Source of the DNA: Megalopta genalis
Taxonomy: Eukaryota; Arthropoda; Insecta; Hymenoptera; Halictidae
Assembly (NCBI RefSeq): GCF_051020955.1
Contig: NW_027476300.1
Location: 186,001-250,000, forward strand
Length of the DNA stretch: 64,000 nucleotides
Direction of reading: 5' to 3'
Both the position numbers and the translations under genes were made by a program. The notes below the pieces were generated by a model, which saw only the letters and a program-made list of their open reading frames with translations, was not told the origin of the DNA and searched no databases. Positions within the stretch are counted from its first letter, which is position 1. Every line of letters starts with the position of its first letter. Shown here in pieces: positions 13,466 to 26,837 of this stretch.

Positions 13466-14371
13466 TTGAAGCTAAATCATTCGATTCGCATGGATTTGAT
13501 GCTAATCCTTCTACATCGCATTGATTTGAAGCTAAATCATGTGATTCGCTTGGATTTGAAGATAACTCGTTTGTTTCCCCTGCATTTGAAGCTGTATCAC
13601 TTATATCCCAAGTGTTTGAAGCTAAATCATTTGTTTCGCATGGATTCGAATCTAACTCGTTCGTTTCGTCTGTATTTGATGCTATATCACTTATATCGCA
13701 AGTATCTCAAGCTGAATCATTGGTTTCGAATGGATTTGAAGCTAGACCTTCTACATCGCATTGGTTTGCTGCTAAATCATGTGTTTCGCATGGAGTTGAA
13801 GCTAAACCTTCTACATCGCATTGATTCGAATCTACACCATTTGTTTCGCACTGATTTGAAGATAACTCGTTTATTTCGTCTGTATTTGAAGATATATCAC
13901 TTATATCGCAACTATCTGAACCTAAATCATTTGTTTCTTATGGATTTGAAGCTAAACCTTCTAGCTCGCATTGATTTGAAGCTAAATCATTTGTTTCGCA
14001 TGGATTTGAAGCTAACCCTTCTACATCGCATTGATTTGAAACTAAATCATGTGATTCGCTTGGATTTTAAACTAAGTCGTTTATTTCGTCTGCAGTTGAA
14101 GCTGTATCACATATATCGCAAGTATCTGAAGCTAAGTCATTTGTGTCTCATGGATTTGAAGCTAAACCTTCTACATAGCGTTGATTTGAAGCTAAATCAT
14201 TTGTTTCGCATGGAATTGAAGCTAACTGGTTTGTTTCGTCTGCATTTGAAGATATATCACTTATATCGCATGTATCTGAACCTATATCATTTGTTTCTTA
14301 TGGATTTGAAGCTAAGCCTTCTACCTCGCATTGATTTGAAGCTAAATCATATGTATCGCATGGATTTTTAA
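13466..14371 (+). other. LKLN-frame open stretch (301 codons)
   Basis: This is a run of about 30 units read in the LKLNHLFRMD-type frame. It ends at a 1-bp insertion unit (GGATTTTTAAACTAACTCG near 14,366), where the frame shifts. The stretch includes an 810-bp internal relationship: the unit series at about 13,231 recurs at 14,041. It is closed by an indel shared with other copies (for example near 52,270 and 53,260), so the disruption is older than those duplications. It is not supported as a gene. Confidence 0.25.
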
Positions 14372-14630
14372 ACTAACTCGTTTGGTTCGTCTGCATTTGA
14401 AGCTATATGACTTATATCCCAAGTGTTTGAAGGTAAATCATTTGTTTCGCATGGATCTAAACCTTCTACATCGCTTGGATTTGCAGCTAAATCATGTGTT
14501 CCGCATGGATTTGAAGCTAACTCGTTTGTTACCCCTGCATTTGTAGCTATCTCACTTATATCGCAAGTATCTGATGCTAAATCATTTTTTTCGCATGGAT
14601 TTGAAGCTAAACCTTCTACATCGCATTGAT

Positions 14631-14646
14631 ATGAAGATAGAAACAC
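14631..14646. other. Orientation switch J1, repeat joined directly to inverted repeat
   Basis: To the left the array reads B unit then TATGAAGATA on plus. To the right it reads AAACACATGA and TTAGTTTCAA, the reverse complement of C-type units. The breakpoint falls within a few bases of 14,636-14,641 and no unique DNA lies at the join. Both sides carry related variants of an extended unit (left near 14,340-14,400, right near 14,975-15,040), so an inverted duplication or an inversion between related cycles is plausible. A chimeric assembly join would look the same from the sequence. Confidence 0.85.
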
Positions 14647-14974
14647 ATGAATTAGTTTCAAATTAATGCGATGTAGAAGGTTTAGCATCAAAACCATGCG
14701 AAACAAATGATTTTGATTCAGATACTTGCGATATGTGTTATTTAGCTTCAAATGCAGACGAAACAAACGAGCTAGCTTCAACTCCAAACGAATCAGATGA
14801 TTTAGATTCAAATCAATGTTATGTGGAAGGTTTAGATTCAATTCCATGCAACACACATGATTTAGTTTCGAATCAATGCGATGTAGAAGGTTTAGCTTCA
14901 AATCCATGCGAAACAAATGATTTAGCTTCAAACACTTGGGATATAAGTGATATAACTGCAAATGCAGACGAATC

Positions 14975-17300
14975 AAACGTGGTAGGTTCAAAATCCATGC
15001 GATACATATCATTTAGCTTCAAATCGATACGAAGTAGAAAGCTTAGCTTCAAATCGATGCGAAACAAATGATTTAGGTTCAGATACTTGCGATATATTGA
15101 CATAGCCTCAAATGCAGGCGAAACTAACGAGTTAGATTCAAATCCTTGCGAAACACATGATTTAGCTGCAAATCAATGCGATGTTGAAGGTTTAGCTTCA
15201 AATCCATGCGAAACAAATGATTTAACTCCAAACACTTGGGGTATAAGTAATATATCTGCAAATGCAGACGAATCAAACGGGGTAGGTTCAAAATCCATGC
15301 GATACATATCATTTAGCTTCAAATCGATACGAAGTAGAAGGCTTAGCTTCAAATCCATGCGAAACAAATGATTTAGGTTCAGATACTTGCGATATATTGA
15401 TATAGCTTCAAATGCAGGCGAAACTAACGAGTTAGATTTAAATCCATGCGAAACACATGATTTAGCTGCAAATCAATGCGATGTAGAAGATTTAGCTTCA
15501 AATCCAAACGAAACACATGATTTAGCTTCAAACACTTCGGGTATAAGTAATATAGCTGCAAATGCAGACGAATCAAACGGGGTAGGTTCAAAATCCATGC
15601 GATACATATCATTTATCTTCAAATCGATACGAAGTAGAAGGCTTAGCTTCAAATCCATGCGAACCAAATGATTGAGCATCAGATACTTGCGTTGTAAGTG
15701 ATATAGCTTCAAATGCAGGGGAAACAAACGAGTTAGCTTCAAATCCAAGCGAAACACATGATTTAGCTTCAAATCAATGCGATGTAGATGGTTTAGCATC
15801 AACTCCAAGCGAGACACATGACTTAGCTTCAAATCAATGCAATGTAGAAGGTTTAGCTTCAAATCCAGGCGAAACAAATGATTTACCTCCAAACACTTGG
15901 GATATGAGTGATATAGCTTCAAATGCACGCGGAACAAACGAGTTAGCTTCAAATCCATGCGAAACAAATGATTGAGCATCAGATTCTTGCGTTATAAGTG
16001 ATATAGCTTCAAATGCAGACGAAACAAACGAGTTAGCTTCAAATCCAAGCGAAACACATGATTTAGCTTCAAATCAATGCGATGTAGAAGGTTTAGCTTC
16101 AAATCCATGCGAAACAAATGATTTAACTCCAAACACTTGGGGTATAAGTAATATATCTGCAAATGCAGACGAATCAAACGGGGTAGGTTCAAAATCCATG
16201 CGATACATATCACTTAGCTTCAAATCGATACGAAGTAGAAGGCTTAGCTTCAAATCCATGCGAAACAAATGATTTAGGTTCAGATACTTGCGATATATTG
16301 ATATAGCTTCAAATGCAGGCGAAACTAACGAGTTAGATTTAAATCCATGCGAAACACATGATTTAGCTGCAAATCAATGCGATGTAGAAGGTTTAGCTTC
16401 AAATCCAAGCGAAACACATGATTTAGCTTCAAACACTTGGGGTATAAGTAATATAGCTGCAAATGCAGACGAATGCAAACGGGGTAGGTTCAAAATCCAT
16501 GCGATACATATCATTTAGCTTCAAATCGATACGAGTAGAAGGCTTAGCTTCAAATCCATGCGAAACAAATGATTGAGCATCAGATACTTGCGTTGTAAGT
16601 GATATAGCTTCAAATGCAGGGGAAACAAACGAGTTAGCTTCAAATCCAAGCGAAACACATGATTTAGCTTCAAATCAATGCGATGTAGATGGTTTAGCAT
16701 CAACTCCAAGCGAGGACACATGATTTAGCTTCAAATCAATGCAATGTAGAAGGTTTAGCTTCAAATCCAGGCGAAACAAATGATTTACCTCCAAACACTT
16801 GGGATATAAGTGATATAGCTTCAAATGCACGCGGAACAAACGAGTTAGCTTCAAATCCATGCGAAACACATGATTTAGCTGCAAATCAATGCGATGTAGA
16901 AGGTTTAGCTTCAAATCCATGCGAAACAAATGATTGAGCATCAGATTCTTGCGTTATAAGTGATATAGCTTCAAATGCAGGGGAAACAAACGAGTTAGCT
17001 TCAAATCCAAGCGAAACACATGATTTAGCTTCAAATCAATGCGATGTAGAAGGTTTAGCTTCAAATCCATGCGAAACAAATGATTTAGCTTCAAATCCAT
17101 GCGAAACAAATGATTTAGCTTCAAACACTTGGGATATAAGTGATATAGCTGCAAATGCAGACGAATCAAACGGGGTAGGTTCAAAATCCATTCGATACAT
17201 ATCACTTAGCTTCAAATCGATACGAAGTAGAAGCTTAGCTTCAAATCGATGCGAAACAAATGATTTAGGTTCAGATACTTGCGTTACAAGTGATATAGCT
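14975..17300 (-). repeat. 300-bp and 901-bp repeats after switch J1
   Basis: The marker AGGTTCAAAATCCATGCGAT, a 31-bp unit, recurs near 14,985, 15,285 and 15,585 (300-bp steps of ten units) and again near 16,185 and 16,487. A longer repeat is visible from GATTGAGCATCAGATACTTG near 15,671 and 16,572, 901 bp apart. The marker is the block II form of the 31-bp insertion unit of blocks I and III, so it predates the inversion or has been exchanged since. Confidence 0.75.
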
Positions 17301-18374
17301 TCAAATGCAGGGGAAACAAACGAGTTAGCTTCAAATCCATGCAAAACACGTGATTAAGCTTGAAACCAATACTATGTAGAAGGTATATATTCAAATCCAA
17401 GCGAAACACACGATTTAGCTTCAAATCAATGCGATGTAGGAGGTTTAGCTTCAAATCCATGCGAAACAAATGATTTAGCTTCAAACACTTGGGATATAAG
17501 TGATATAGCTGCAAATGCAGACGAATCAACGGGGTAGGTTCAAAATCCATTCGATACATATCATTTAGCTTCAAATCGATACGAAGTAGAAGGCTTAGCT
17601 TCAAATCGATGCGAAACAAATGATTAGGTTCAGATACTTGCGTTATAAGTGATATAGCTTCAAATGCAGGGGAAACAAACGAGTTAGCTTCAAATCCATG
17701 CAAAACACGTGATTAAGCTTGAAACCAATACTATGTAGAAGGTATACATTCAAATCCAAGCGAAACACATGATTTATGTTTAGATACTTGCGATATAAGC
17801 GAGATAGCTTCAAATGCAGGACAAACAAACGAGTTAGCTTCAAATCCATGCGAAAAAGATTATTTAGCTTCAAATCAATGCGATGTAGAAGGTTTAGCTT
17901 CAATCCAAGCGAAACACATGATTTAGCTTCAAACACTTGGGGTATAAGTAATATAGCTGCAAATGCAGACGAATCAAACGGGGTAGGTTCAAAATCCATG
18001 CGATACATATCATTTAGCTTCAAATCGATACGAAGTAGAAGGATTAGCTTCAAATCCATGCGAAACAAATGATTGAGCATCAGATACTTGCGTTATAAGT
18101 GATATAGCTTCAAATGCAGGGGAAACAAACGAGTTAGCTTCAAATCCATGCAAAACACGTGATTAAGCTTGAAACCAATACTATGTAGAAGGTATACATT
18201 CAAATCCAAGCGAAACACATGATTTAGCTTCAAATCAATGCGATGTAGAAGGTTTAGCTTCAAATCCATGCGAAACAAATGATTTAGTTTCAAACAGTTG
18301 GGATATAAGTGATATAGCTGCAAATGCAGACGAATCAAACGGGGTAGGTTCAAAATCCATGCGATACATATCAT
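17284..18374 (-). repeat. 360- and 450-bp tandem copies
   Basis: The variant series GCAAAACACGTGATTAAGCT followed by GAAACCAATACTATGTAG occurs at about 17,341, 17,701 and 18,151. The steps are 360 and 450 bp, that is 12 and 15 units. In the opposite-strand SNPC frame each copy carries the same TAA, so the stop was amplified with the copy. Confidence 0.75.
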
Positions 18375-19420
18375 TTAGCTTCAAATCGATACGAAGTAGC
18401 AGGCTTAGCTTCAAATCCATGCGAAACAAATGATTTAGCTTCAGATACTTGCGATATAAGTGATATAGATTCAAATGCTGACGAATCAATCGAGTTACCT
18501 ACAAAATCCATGCGATACACAACATTTAGCTTCAAATAGATCCGAAGTATAAGCCTTAGCTTCTAATCCATGCGAAACACATGTTTTAGCTTCAAATCAA
18601 TGCGAATTAGAAGTCTTAGCTACAGATCCTTGCGGAACAAATGATTTAGCTTCAAGTACTTGCGATATAAGTGATATACCTACAAATGCAGGGGAAACAA
18701 ACGAGATAGCTTCAAATCCAAGCGAAACACATGATTTAGCTTCAAATCAATGCGATGTAGGAGGTTTAACTTCAAATCCAAGCGAAACACATGATTTAGC
18801 TTCAAACACTTGGGGTATAAGTAATATAGCTGCAAATGCAGACGAATCAAACGGGGTAGGTTCAAAATCCAAGCGATACATATCATTTAGCTTCAAATCG
18901 ATACGAAGTAGAAGATTTAGCTTCAAATCCATGCGAAACAAATGATTTAGCTTCAGATACTTGCGATATAAGTGATATAGCTTCAAATGCTGACGAATCA
19001 ATCGAGTTAGCTTCAAAATCCATGCGATACACAACATTTAGCTTCAAATAGATCCGAAGTATAAGCCTTAGCTTCTAATCCATGCGAAACACATGATTTA
19101 GGTTCAGGTACTTGCGATATAAGTGATGTAGCTTCAAATGCAGGAGAAACAAACGAGTTTGCTTCAAATCCATGAGAAACACATGATTTGGGCTTCAAAT
19201 CAATGCGATGTAGAAGGTTTAGCATCAAATCCCATGCAAAACACATGATTTAGCTTCAAATCAATGCGATGTAGAAGGTTTAGCTTCAAATTCATGCGCA
19301 ACAAATGATTTAGCTTCAGATACTTGCGATATAAGTGATATAGCATCAAATGCAGGCGAAACGAACGAGTTAGCTTCAAATCCATGCGAAACACATGATT
19401 TAGCTGCAAATCAATGCGAT

Positions 19421-20222
19421 GCGGAAGGTTTAGCTTCAAATCAATGCGACACAAATGACTTAGCATCAGATACATGCGATATATGTGATATAGCTTCAAA
19501 TGCAGGAGAAACAAAGGAGTTAGGTTCAAATCCATGCAAAACACATGATTAAGCTACAAATCGATGCGAAGTAGAAGGCTTGGCTTCAAATCCATGCGAA
19601 ACCAATGATTTAGCTTCAGATATTTGCGATATAAGTGATATAGCTTCAAATGCAGGGAAATAAACGAGTTAGCCTGAAAACCTTGCAAAACACATGATTA
19701 AGCCTCAAATCAATGCTGTGTGGAAGGTTTAGATTCAAGTCCACGCGAAACAAATGATGTAGCTTCAAACACTTGGGATATAAGTGATATAGATTCAATT
19801 GCAGACGAAACAAACGAGTTAGCTTCAATACATGCGGAACACATGAATTAGCTTCAAATCAATGGGAAGTAGAAGCCTTAGCTTCAAATACATGCGGAAC
19901 AAATGATTTAGATTCAAACGCTTGGGTTATAAGTGATATAGCTTCATTTGCAGACGCAACAAACGAGCTAGCTTCAACTCCATGCAAATCAGATGATTTA
20001 TATTAAAAATCATGCGAAACACATCGATTAGCTTCAAATTCGTGCGAAACAAATGAATTAGCCTCAAATCCATGCGAAATACATGTTTTAGCCTTAAATC
20101 AATGCGATGTGGCAGGTTTAGCTTCAAATCCAAGCGACAAACATGATTTAGCATCATATACTTGCGATATAAGTGATACAGCTTCAAATGCAGGGGAAAC
20201 AAAGGAGATAGCTTCAAATCCA
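19421..20222 (-). repeat. 800-bp segment duplicated 7.4 kb away (copy 1)
   Basis: From the GCGGAAGGTTTAGC variant at 19,421 to about 20,222 the sequence matches 26,838-27,640 with the same rare features. These include TGCAGGGAAATAAACGAG (19,651 and 27,068), TGCTGTGTGGAAGG, TGGGAAGTAG (19,863 and 27,281) and TTAAAAATCATGCG (20,003 and 27,421). The offset is constant at 7,417-7,418 bp. Just upstream, 19,180-19,420 matches 25,818-26,058 at a different offset (about 6,638 bp), so this copy lacks about 780 bp present in the other region. Confidence 0.85.
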
Positions 20223-23200
20223 TGCGAAACACATGATTAGGCTCAGATGAATGCGATGTAGAAGGTTTAGCTTCAAGTCCATGCGAAACAAATCAATTAG
20301 TTTCAAACACATGGGATATAAGTGATATAGCTTCAAATGCAGATGATTCAAACGAGTTAGCTTCAAAACCATGCGGAACACATGATTTAGCTGCAAATCA
20401 ATGCAATGTAGAAGGTATAGCTTCAAATCGAAGCGAAACGAATGATTTAGCATCAGATACTTGCGATATAAGTGAAATAGCTTCAAATGCAGGGGAAACA
20501 GACTAGTTAGCATCAAATCAATGCAAAACACATGATTTAGCAGCAAATCAATGTGATCTAGAAGGTTTAGCTTCAAATCCATGCGAAACCAATGATTTAG
20601 CTTGAGATACTTGCGATATATGTGACATAGCTTCAAAACAGACGAAACAAACGAGTTAGATTCAAATCCATGCGAAACACCCGATTTAGCAGCAAATCAA
20701 TGCGAGGTAGAAGGCTTAGCTGCGAATCCATGCGACACAAATGATTTAGCTTTAGATACTTGCGATATATGTGATATAGCTTCAATTGTAGGGGAAACAA
20801 ACGAGTTAGCTTCATTTCCATGCGAAACACATGATTTAGCTTCAAATCAATGCGATGTAGAAGGATTAGCTTCAAATCCATGCGAAGCAAATGATTGAGC
20901 TTCAAACACTTGGGATAAATGTGATATAGCTTCAAATGGAGACGAAACAAACGAGTTAGCTTCAATTCCATGCGAAGCATATGATTTAGTATTAAATCAA
21001 TGCGATCTAGAAGGTTTAGCTTGAAATCCATGCGAAACAAATGATTATCTCCAAACACTTGGGATATAAGTGATATATCTTCAAATGCAGACGAAACAAC
21101 GAGTTAGCTTCCAATCCAAGGGAATCATATGATTTAGCTTCAAATCCATGCGAAACACATGATTTAGCTGCAAATCAATGCGATGTAGAAAGTTAAGCTT
21201 CAAATCCTTGCGACACAAATGATTTAGCTTCAGATACTTGCGATACAAGTGATATAGCTTCAAATGCAGACGGAAAAAACCAGTTAGCTTCAATTCCATG
21301 CGAAACACATGATCTAGCAGCAAATCAATGCGATGTAGAATGTTTAACTTCAAATCAATTCGAAGTAGAAGGATTAGCTTCAAATCCATGTGAAACAAAG
21401 AGAGGGTTAGGCAACAAATGCTTATCATATATGTTAGTTAGATTCAACTCCATGCGAAACAAATGATTTACTTACAAACGCTTGGGATATAAGTGATATA
21501 GCTTCAAATACATGCGAAAAACATGATTTAGCTTCAAACGCTTGGAATATAAGTGATAATAGCTTCAAATGCAGATGAAACAAACGAGTTGCTTCAAATC
21601 CATGCGAAACACATGATTTAGCTGCAAATCAATGCGATGTAGAAGGTTTAGCTTCAAAATCAATGCGAAACAAATGATTTAGCTTTAAAAACTTGGTATA
21701 TAAGTGATATAGTTTCAAATGCAGACGAAGCAAACGAGTTAACTTCCAATCCATGCGAATCACATGATTTAGCTTCATATCAATGCGATATAGAAAGTTT
21801 AGCTTCAAATCCATGCGAAACAAATGATTTGTCTTCAAACACTTGGTATATAAGTGATATATCTTCAAATGCAGACGAAACAAACGAGTTAGCTTCCTAT
21901 CCAAGCGAATCATATGATTTAGCTTCAAATCAATGCGATGTAGAAAGTTTAGCTTCAAATCCATGCGAAGCAAATGATTGAGTTCAAACACGTGGGATAT
22001 ATGTGATATAGCTTCAAATGCAGACGAAACAAACGAGTTAGATTCAAATCCATGCGAAACACATGATTTAGCTGCAAATCAATGCTATGTAGAAGATTTA
22101 GCTTCAAATCCATGAGACACAAATGATTTAGCTTCAGATACTTGCAATATAAGTGACAGAGCTTCAAATGCAGACGAAGCAAACGAGTTAGCTTCAAATC
22201 CATGCGAAACACATGATTTAGCAGCAAATCAATACGATGTAGAAGGTTTAGCTTCAAATCCATGCGAAACCAATGATTCTCCTTCAGATACTTTCGATAT
22301 AAGTGGCATAGCTTCAAATGCAGGCGAAACAAACGAGTTAGCTTCTAATCCATGCGAAACACGTGATTTAGCTTCAAATCAATGCGATGTAGAAGGTTTA
22401 GCTTCAAATCCATGCGAAATAAATGATTTAGCTTCAAACACTTGGGATATAAGTGGCATAGCTTCAAATGCAGGCGAAACAAACGAGTTAGCTTCTAATC
22501 CATGCGAACCACATGATTTAGCTTCAAATCAATGCGATGTAGAAGGTTTAGCTTCAAATCCATGCGAAATAAATGATTTAGCTTCAAACACTTGGGATAT
22601 AAGTGATATAGCTTCAAATGCAGACGAAGCAATCGAGTTAGCTTCAAATCCATGCGAAACAAATGATTTAGCTTCAAATACATGTGATATACATGATTTC
22701 GCTTCAACTGCATGCGAAACAAATGAGTTAGCTTCAAATACTTGTGATATACATGATTTAGCTTCAATTGCACGTGAAACAAACGTGTTAGCTTCAAATC
22801 AATGCGAAACACATGAAGTAGAAGGCTTATCTTCGAATCCATGCAAAACAAACGGTTTAGCTTCAAATACTTATGATATACATGATTTAGCTTCACCTGC
22901 ATGAGAAACAAACGAATTAGTTTCAAATTCAAACGAAACACATGATTTAGCTTCAAATCAATGCAAGAAGAAGGCTTAGTTTCAAATCCATGCGGCACGA
23001 ATAGTTTAGATTCAAATACTTGTTTTATATATGATTCAGCTTCAACTGCATGCGAAACAAACGAGTTAGATTCAACGCCAAGCGATAGACATGATTTAGG
23101 TTCAAAACAATGCGAAGTAGACGGCTTAACTTCTAATCCATGCCAATCAAATGGTTTCGCTTCAAAATACTTGTTTTATACAAGATTTAGCTTCAACTGC

Positions 23201-25800
23201 ATATGAAAAAACGAGTTAGCTTCAAATCCTTGCGAAACACATGATTTAGCTTCAAAACACTGCGAAGTAGAAGGCTTAACAGCGACTCCTTGCGAAACAA
23301 ATGGTTTAGCTTCAACTACATGTGATATACATGATTTCGCTTCAAATCCATGCGAAACATATGATTTACGTTCATATACTTCCGATATAACTGATATAGC
23401 TTCAAATGCAGGAGAAACAAACGAGTTAGCTCCAAATCCATGCGATGCACGAGATTCAGCTGCAAATCAATGCGATGTAGATGGTTTAGCTGAAAATCCA
23501 TGCGAAACACATGATTTAGCTTCAAATCGATGCGAAGTAGAAGGGCTTAGCTTCAAATCCATGCGAAACAAATGATTTAGGTTCAGATACTTGCGATATA
23601 AGTGATATAGCTTCAAATGCAGGCGAAACAAACGTGTTAGCTTCAAATCCATGCAAAACACATGATTAAGTTTCAAATGCATGCGACGGACAGGATTTAG
23701 GTTCAAATTCATGCGAAACACACGGCTTAGATTCAAATTCATGCGAAACACATGATTTAGCCTCAAATCAATGTGATGTAGAAGGTTTAGCTTCAAATCC
23801 ATGCGAAACACACGAATTGGCTGCAAATCAATGCGATGTAGAAGGTTTAGCTTCAAACCCATGCGATACACAAGATGTATCTTCAAATCAATGCGATGTA
23901 GAAGGATTAGCTCCAAATTAATGCGATGCAGAAGGTTTAGTTTCAAATCCATGGGAAACAAATGATTTAGCTTCAGATACATGCGTTATAAGTGATATAG
24001 CATCGAATGCAGGCGAAACAAACGTGTTAGCTTCAAATCCATGCAAAACGCATGATTAAGCTTCAAATGCATGCGACGGACAAGAGTTAGGATCAAATTC
24101 ATGCGAAACACATGGTTTAGCTTCAAATCCATGCGAAACAAATGATTTTGCATCAGTTACTCGTGATATAAGTGGTGTAGCTTCAAATGCAGGCGAAACA
24201 AACGATTTAGCAACAGATACTTACGATATGACTGATATAGCTTCAAATGCAGGGGAAACAAAGGAGTTAGCATCAAGTCCATGCAAAACACATGATATAG
24301 CTTCAAATCAATGCGATGTAGAAGGTTACCTTCAAATCCAAGCGAAACACACGATTTAGATTCAAACCAATGCGATGTAGAAGGTTTAGCTTCAAATCCA
24401 TGCGAAACAAATGATTTAGCTTCAAACACTTAGGATATAAGTGATATAGCATCAAATGCAGGCGAAACGAACGAGTTGGCTTCAAATTCATGCGAAACAC
24501 ATGATTTAGCTGCAAATCAATGCGATGTAGAAAGCTTAGCTTCAAATCCATGCGAAGCAAACGATTTAGCAGCAGATACTTGCGATATGACTGATATGGC
24601 TTCAAATGCAGGGGAAACAAAGGAGTTAGCATCAAATCCATGCAAAACACATGATTTAGCTTCAAATCAATGCGATGTAGAAGGTTAGCTTCAAATCCAA
24701 GCGAAACACATGATTTAGATTCAAATTTATACGGTGTAGAAGATTTAGCTTCAAATCCATGCGAAAACAATGATTTTGCTTCAGATACTTGCGATATAAG
24801 TGGCATAGCTTCAAATGCAGACGAAACAAACGAGTTAGCTGCAATTCCAAGCGAAACAGATGATTTAGCAGCAAATCAATCCGATGTAGAAGGTTTAACT
24901 TCTTATCCATGCGAAACCAATGATTTAGCTTCAGATACATGCGATATATGTGATATAGCTTCAAATGCAGACGAATCAGACGAGTTAGCTTCAAATCCAT
25001 GCGATGTAGAAGGTTTAGCTTCAAATCCACGCGAACCACATGATTTAGCTTCAAATCAATACGATGTAGAAGGTTATATGCCAAACATTTGGCATATAAG
25101 TGATATAGCTTCAAATGCAGACGAATCAAACGAGTTAGGTGCAAAATCCATGCAACCCAAATGTTTTAGCTTCAAATACTTGCAATATAAATGATATAGA
25201 TTCAAATGCAGGCGAAACCAACGAGTTAGCTTCAAATCCATGCGAAACACATGATTTAGCTGCAACTCAATGCGATGTAGAAGGTTTAGCTTCAAAACCA
25301 TGCGAAACAAATGATTTAGCATCAGGTACTTGCGATGTAGTAGGATTAGCTTCAAATCCATGCTAAACATATGATTTAGCTTCAGATACTTGCGATATAA
25401 GTGATATAGATTGAAATGCAGGAGAAACAAACGAGTTAGCTTCATGTCCAAGCCGAACACATGATTTAGCTGCAAATCAATGCGATGTAGAAGGTTTAGC
25501 TTCAAATCCATGCGAAACACATGATTTAGCTGCAAATTAATGCGATGTAGAAGGTTTAGACTCAAATCCATGCGAAACAAATGATTTAGCATCAGATACT
25601 TGCGATATAACACATATAGCTTCAAATGCGGAAGGCACAAACGAGTTAGCTTCTTATGCAAGCGAAACACATGATATAGCTTCAAATCAATGCGATTTAG
25701 AAGGTTTAGCTACAAATCCATGCGGAACAAATGATTTAGCTTCACACACTTCGGATATATGTGATATAGCTTCAACTGCATGCGAAACAAACGAGTTAGC
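20223..25800 (-). repeat. Diverged units of block II, including a distinct subfamily
   Basis: These are ordinary 30-bp units with heavy private variation. From about 22,670 to 23,400 a local subfamily appears in which E/A positions read TGTGATATACATGATTT, and one unit is truncated at about 22,801-22,830. A 390-bp (13-unit) duplication is marked by CAAATGCATGCGACGGACA at about 23,673 and 24,063. I see no non-repeat sequence and no gene in this stretch. Confidence 0.75.
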
Positions 25801-26631
25801 TTCAAATCCATGAGAAACAAATGATTTGGGCTTCAAATCAATGCGATGTAGAAGGTTTAGCATCAAATCCATGCAAAACACATGATTTAGCTTCAAATCA
25901 ATGCGATGTAGAAGGTTTAGCTTCAAATTCATGCGCAACAAATGATTTAGCTTCAGATACTTGCGATATAAGTGATATAGCATCAAATGCAGGCGAAACG
26001 AACGAGTTAGCTTCAAATCCATGCGAAACACTTGATTTAGCTGCAAATCAATGCGATGTAGAAGGTTTAGACTCAAATCCATGCGAAACAAATGATTTAG
26101 CTTCAAATCAATGCGATGTAGAAGGTTTAGCTTCAAATTCATGCGCAACAAATGATTTAGCTTCAGATACTTGCGATATAAGTGATATAGCATCAAATGC
26201 AGGCGAAACGAACGAGTTAGCTTCAAATCCATGCGAAACACATGATTTAGCTGCAAATCAATGCGATGTAGAAGGTTTAGACTCAAATCCATGCGAAACA
26301 AATGATTTAGCATCAGATTCTTGCGATATAACACATATAGCTTCAAATGCGGAAGGCACAAACGAGTTAGCTTCTTATCCAAGCGAAACACATGATATAG
26401 CTTCAAATCAATGCGATTTAGAAGGTTTAGCTTCAAATCCATGCGGAACAAATGATTTAGCTTCAAATCCATGAGAAACACATGATTTAGCTTCAAATCA
26501 ATGCGATGTAGAAGGTTTAGCTTCAAATCCATGCGAAACATATGATTTAGCATCAGATACTTGCGATATAACTGATATAACTTCAAATGCAGGCGAAACG
26601 AACGAGTTATCATCAAATTCATGCGAAACAA
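25687..26631 (-). other. LKLN-frame open stretch in inverted block (314 codons)
   Basis: Because block II is inverted, the LKLN-type frame lies on minus here. The stretch consists of LKLNHLFRMD-like decapeptides and overlaps an antisense SNPC-frame stretch at 25,821-26,474. Two long frames open on opposite strands over the same bases is expected when the unit is 30 bp and consensus-open in both. At most one could be real, and there is no independent sign that either is. Confidence 0.25.
25821..26474 (+). other. SNPCETNDLA-frame open stretch in block II (217 codons)
   Basis: The plus strand reads SNQCDVEGLA, SNPCETNDLA, SDTCDISDIA, SNAGETNELA and similar decapeptides without a stop. It spans a 210-bp tandem duplication (25,891 and 26,101). 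Cysteines recur every ten residues, with acidic residues next to them. It opens at ATG just after a unit with one extra G (the TTTGGGCTTC context near 25,825) and stops at a TGA in CCATGAGAAA. No signal peptide or membrane segment is visible. It is the cleanest block II example of the acidic decapeptide frame, but probably a chance survivor. Confidence 0.3.
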
Positions 26632-26837
26632 ATGATTTAGCTTCAGATACTAGCGATATAAGTGATATAGCTTCAAATGCAGGGGAAACAAACGAGTTAG
26701 CATGAAAATCATGCAAAACACACGTTTAAGCCTCAAATTAATGCTGTGTGGAAAGTTTAGCTTCAAGTCCATGCGAAACACATGAATTAGCTTCAAATCA
26801 GTGCGATGTAGAAGGTTTAGCTTGAAAACAATGCGAT

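Larger units (their letters stand above)
1..14636 (+). repeat. Orientation block I of the array
   Basis: The TTTGAAGCTA strand is the plus strand throughout. Units start at window position 1 and stay in 30-bp register until a 1-bp insertion near 2,432. Register then drifts by single-base insertions (near 2,432, 3,333, 3,782, 5,762, 7,981, 10,140, 10,398, 13,106 and 14,366) and deletions (near 2,888, 4,229, 5,371, 6,209, 7,590, 8,430, 9,750 and 10,595). The block ends where orientation flips, at about 14,636-14,641. It continues beyond the left edge of the window. Confidence 0.93.
10600..14636 (+). repeat. Diverged 30-bp units without a dominant kilobase repeat
   Basis: This stretch continues the A-E units but has many private substitutions. 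Only local duplications are clear: about 540 bp (12,111 and 12,651, sharing a D unit with TATTTCGTC) and 810 bp (13,231 and 14,041). Several C units here end in GATTCGCTTGGATT instead of TTCGCATGGA, a subtype also common near 29.9 kb and in its copies. I see nothing other than repeat sequence. Confidence 0.75.
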
